From Siderastrea siderea (Eukaryota > Cnidaria > Anthozoa > Scleractinia > Rhizangiidae): a stretch of 64,000 bases of DNA. The stretch covers positions 72,095,562-72,159,561 of the forward strand of contig OZ034969.1 of NCBI GenBank assembly GCA_964030785.1. The letters are read 5' to 3'. The notes under the pieces are model-generated. The model did not search any database and was not told the origin of the DNA. It was given only the letters and a program-made list of their open reading frames with translations. Positions 62,501-64,000 of the stretch are shown one piece after another. The first letter of the stretch is position 1. Every line of letters begins with the position of its first letter. The position numbers were made by a program, and so were the translations under genes.

Positions 62501-63406
62501 AATTATGAACAGATCACAGTCAAGCCTCATTTCACGGACACCTCTTTAATATAGACACCTCTGTATTACAGTTCACCCAGCCAAACAAGGCAAAAATCTA
62601 TCTTAACTCTATCTCTGTAGTTTACAGATTTTTTTGTCCATATTAATGCGGTTTGTCTGTGTTTTCCTGTTAGTTTCCCTTACCCATTTTTTAGAGATGT
62701 CAATTTGGTAGACAAAGACATGGGTTTGCCATTCCCTACTACCTAATCTTCACTTTCCAATAAATCATTTGCTCACTCACTGATCCCTGCTGGTACTTAA
62801 CCCTTTCGCTCTGATTTGAAGTGCATATTTTCCTCACCGTTAGAAACTCCATACATTTCTTATGGAACTAGTAAGGAGAATTTGTCTAAATACCAAGACA
62901 TCTTATCCTTGGTGATGACTTCCTTTATTCTCATCACTTGAATGTTTGAATTGTAGTGATGATGTAAAGAGAAATTCATTAGGGCTCAAAGGGTTAAAGG
63001 AAGGTAACAAAGATTCTTAACCTAAGCCAATATTTGATATTTTCTCTTCTGAGATTCAGCTCAGATGGTGTTGCTGTAGGTCTTACTTGGCTGTCGGCAC
63101 TTTGTGCACAGGATTCCAAGGGTTCTACACTGGAAAGGTGCATGGAAATTGGATGATATGTGTAGGTCTTGGTATACAGCAGTCAGTATGTTGACTGTAT
63201 GCCACTGCTTTATGGGACAGGTTGTAGCTATATGCTCAATGTGATATCCTTTTTTTACTAGCACATTCTTTCAATCATTTCGGTAACCTTTCTCTCTTGC
63301 AGATAATTTATCCAAGGCCTTGGTTGCAGATGTTAAAGGCTTTCATGTGTTGTCAAGAATCTTAGTCATCTTCTTGCATATCCTTCTACAGGACAGTTCA
63401 ACCAAG
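47505..63406 (+). CDS. BAZ1B: BAZ1B (WSTF), WAC/DDT chromatin remodelling subunit, 3' truncated by window
   Basis: Fifteen exons join in phase (2247 nt, 749 aa): 47505-47617, 48663-48835, 49349-49448, 50084-50132, 52404-52481, 52955-53031, 53818-53917, 54864-54929, 57287-58090, 58753-58907, 60895-61059, 61357-61416, 62197-62227, 62315-62486 and 63303-63406. It starts MPLLGKKLYKPNPLPK. A WAC domain follows (ILYGFQVWSCQYTGK, FEKPVLWIVHH), then SPSSDKENSK, NSPWLVKTDLAKKYSLTDKL, a long basic Ser/Lys-rich exon, GKMKQTTLLDLTKK, a KEMSIEEKAKIALEKRKL helix and the DDT domain (YSDVVMIAEFVHTFRDLL, GFHVLSRILVIFLHILLQD). All appear in the same order in human BAZ1B as I recall it. In vertebrates it pairs with SMARCA5 (WICH, B-WICH), phosphorylates H2A.X through the WAC region and binds PCNA. 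The PHD finger and bromodomain should lie beyond 64000. Confidence 0.93.
49848..50006. repeat. Small inverted-repeat element, candidate MITE
   Basis: CATACTCCTCCCACCGAAGG at the left and, inverted, ACATACCCACCCGATGGAAGG at the right bound about 160 bp with C-rich blocks (CCCCCCTCTCCCCAGGAAAT and CCCCTTCCCCCTAGGAATTT). Lies in BAZ1B intron 3. Confidence 0.45.
50286..50429. mobile_element. hAT-like MITE with GGCTATG ends
   Basis: GGCTATGCTCATGCGGGACG at the left mirrors the right end, GGCTATGTTCACACAGAACA when inverted, with 25-bp imperfect TIRs. GGTCC units repeat inside. 144 bp, non-coding, in BAZ1B intron 4; target duplication not clear. Confidence 0.65.
50740..51021 (+). CDS. Unidentified ORF with PIP-like N-terminus, nested in BAZ1B intron 4
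   Basis: The frame encodes MNQTRTLFDFLEPKSKKQRS, a charged stretch, then RQNFYKNCFKSLSGLKPKKM. Exons 4 and 5 of BAZ1B are both phase 0 and join without it, so it is probably not a BAZ1B exon. The start QTRTLFDFL followed by basic residues resembles PCNA-binding motifs that open some transposase-like animal proteins. GGCGGCAGCCATTTTGAATG lies about 40 bp upstream, like a YY1-type promoter element. Could be a broken transposon ORF, an alternative exon or chance. Low certainty. Confidence 0.3.
   Translation: MNQTRTLFDFLEPKSKKQRSEPGKQQDVETKPDRDITPKDRQNFYKNCFKSLSGLKPKKMMLLHEVLIFLVAQSSRLCMKVTSYLVKVERSVQ
51616..52321. mobile_element. TTAA-flanked foldback element with about 200-bp TIRs
   Basis: TTAA plus GGTTACTCCGGGCCTTCGCG at the left (from 51616) mirrors CGCGAAGGTCCGGAGTAACC plus TTAA at the right (to 52321). 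The inverted arms extend about 195 bp (for example AAGCTTAATAAATGTAGATT versus its complement near 52200). A short unique spacer lies between the arms. TTAA targets fit Kolobok or piggyBac-type mobilisation; no coding capacity. In BAZ1B intron 4, about 85 bp before exon 5. Confidence 0.8.
55540..56348 (+). mobile_element. 5'-truncated L1/Tx1-like LINE, 3' end
   Basis: Translation shows FQFKFLHRRVATNSFLFKIR, TALCCLCK and, one frame on, ETLIHLYWECSVTKTFW: the C-x2-C...H-x4-C zinc knuckle (zf-RVT) at the C-terminus of L1-type reverse transcriptases. A single-base shift separates the two frames near 55770. A 3'UTR with AATAAA (56331-56336) and an A-rich end follow. Inactive fragment in BAZ1B intron 8, sense orientation. 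Confidence 0.8.
56699..56892. mobile_element. Coral-type MITE, TTAACCCTTT family, degraded copy 2
   Basis: Left CCTTTAAACCCTAATATCAA and right GGGTCTAAAAGGGTT, with the family blocks CTCCTCACAGTT, GATCATTTCCTTTATTCTAATG and GTAAGGAGAAAT in the expected order. Confidence 0.65.
58105..58525. repeat. Dispersed repeat, GGGGGGTACTC family
   Basis: Begins CGGGGGGTACTCGCTATAGT and ends with the inverted-like GAGCCTCCCCATATA. Contains AAAAGGGGTGTCTTTTTCAAG and GAAAGGG units. Matches the layout of a repeat I recall as common in corals. Lies in BAZ1B intron 9, right after exon 9. Confidence 0.55.
59160..59300 (-). mobile_element. tRNA-derived SINE, minus orientation
   Basis: On the minus strand GGTGGAGTGGTTAGAGCGA reads as an RNA polymerase III A box and GGAGTTTGAATCC as a B box at tRNA-like spacing. 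A T-rich then A/T-rich tail follows. The body does not fold into a full tRNA cloverleaf, so a SINE is preferred over a tRNA gene. Confidence 0.6.
59988..60240 (+). mobile_element. tRNA-derived SINE with LINE-like tail
   Basis: GGCACGGCAGTTTAGTGGTTAGC is an A-box head and GTGATTCAATGCAG a decayed B box. A conserved core (GTCCGAATAGGGTTAGAGAA) and the tail CCCTGCGATGGACTCGCATC follow, the latter shared with the 3' ends of CR1/L2-type LINEs and their SINEs. A 10-base G tract sits in the tail. Confidence 0.7.
61074..61232. mobile_element. Coral-type MITE, TTAACCCTTT family, partial copy 3
   Basis: Lacks the left end but shares ATGGAACTAGT, AGGAGAATTTGTCTAAATA, CAAGACAT and GATGTAAAGAGAAAT-like blocks with copy 4 and ends AGGGCTTAATGGGTTAA. 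It starts right after BAZ1B exon 11. Confidence 0.7.
61806..61871. repeat. (GACT)n microsatellite
   Basis: About 16 GACT units with one GTCT interruption, in BAZ1B intron 12. Confidence 0.95.
62797..62997. mobile_element. Coral-type MITE, TTAACCCTTT family, copy 4
   Basis: Complete copy: TTAACCCTTTCGCTCTGATT at the left and GGGCTCAAAGGGTTAA at the right, about 200 bp. Inner blocks are nearly identical to copy 3, 1.7 kb upstream. In BAZ1B intron 14. Confidence 0.8.
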
Positions 63407-64000
63407 GTGGGTCAAAATAAAAATAACAGAAATTCATGATAGTTAAGGTGGTGCCTACATAAGACTGAAAAGTGTCCAATGATAAATATTATATGAGACT
63501 GGTGCAGAAACAGACAGATCGGTTCTCATACATATCTCTGTTTCAAAATTTATCTCAAAAGTTAAATCTCCGGCCACACTCGGTCCCTTATGACTTGAGA
63601 AAAACTACCAGTCTACCTGTCTGACTCATTCATGTTGGCTCAGCTCCCAGAATGGGTCAATCTGGGTTTAGAAGAATTTGCAAACAAGTCTTGTGTAACA
63701 TTGTAATCAAAAGATGTGTATATGGGAACATGGTGCCAGGGAGAAAGACCACAAAATTTTGAAAAATGTCAAGAGTGCCTTTTAAGTGAGAGTACTTTTG
63801 CAAATGATTGTAAACATTGTTTTAAGACTGTGCAGCTTGTCAGACTGACCCTAGTTGTTCAAAACAGGATAACAAATCAGCTAACCCAGAATTGTTAGCA
63901 TTAGTTATTTAACTAGAGGCAAACTTGCAAAATTGTCACCTAAAAAATGGGATTTCCATCTAAAAACATACTTTCGAAAACAAATTACAAACTCAAATAC
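63407..64000 (+). other. BAZ1B intron 15, no exon seen
   Basis: After the GTGGGT donor at 63407 no further exon with WSTF-like content is recognisable. The open frame at 63716-63898 has several CxxC pairs but no acceptor that joins it in phase to anything like the expected sequence. Confidence 0.5.

Overview
The window is animal nuclear DNA: intron-rich genes with canonical GT/AG splice sites, AT-rich non-coding sequence and many short DNA transposons. Several dispersed repeats match, as I remember them, families abundant in scleractinian corals (for example the element bounded by TTAACCCTTT and AAAGGGTTAA). The best guess is a stony coral or another hexacorallian cnidarian. The species cannot be fixed from sequence alone.

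Five conserved genes can be rebuilt exon by exon with matching splice phases. (1) DPH2, minus strand, 4281 down to 1069, 5' part only, continuing off the left edge: diphthamide biosynthesis. (2) A FoxN1/4 forkhead factor, plus strand, 11427-16444, complete in 4 coding exons, 408 aa. (3) A p24/TMED cargo receptor of the TMED1/5 type, minus strand, 25802-21544, 3 coding exons, about 233 aa. (4) BRD10 (KIAA2026), minus strand, 46801-29441, 12 coding exons, 1456 aa, with an N-terminal bromodomain and a huge Ser/Thr-rich last exon. (5) BAZ1B (WSTF), plus strand, from 47505, 15 coding exons seen (749 aa: WAC domain to DDT domain), continuing off the right edge.

BRD10 and BAZ1B are head to head with 703 bp between start codons, so two bromodomain-family chromatin genes probably share a bidirectional promoter. 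FoxN1/4 and TMED are convergent; TMED and BRD10 are tandem on the minus strand.

Non-coding sequence is full of mobile elements with readable ends: a Harbinger-type MITE with TAA target duplications, two copies of a Mutator-like element with long terminal inverted repeats (one with a perfect 9-bp duplication and a Cys-rich coding fragment), a hAT element with an 8-bp duplication and a zinc-finger fragment, TTAA-flanked foldback elements, several hAT-like MITEs, two LINE 3' fragments, two tRNA-derived SINEs and four copies of one coral-type MITE. Twelve G or C homopolymers of 10-19 bases are another oddity. No rRNA, functional tRNA, CRISPR array or prokaryotic operon is present.
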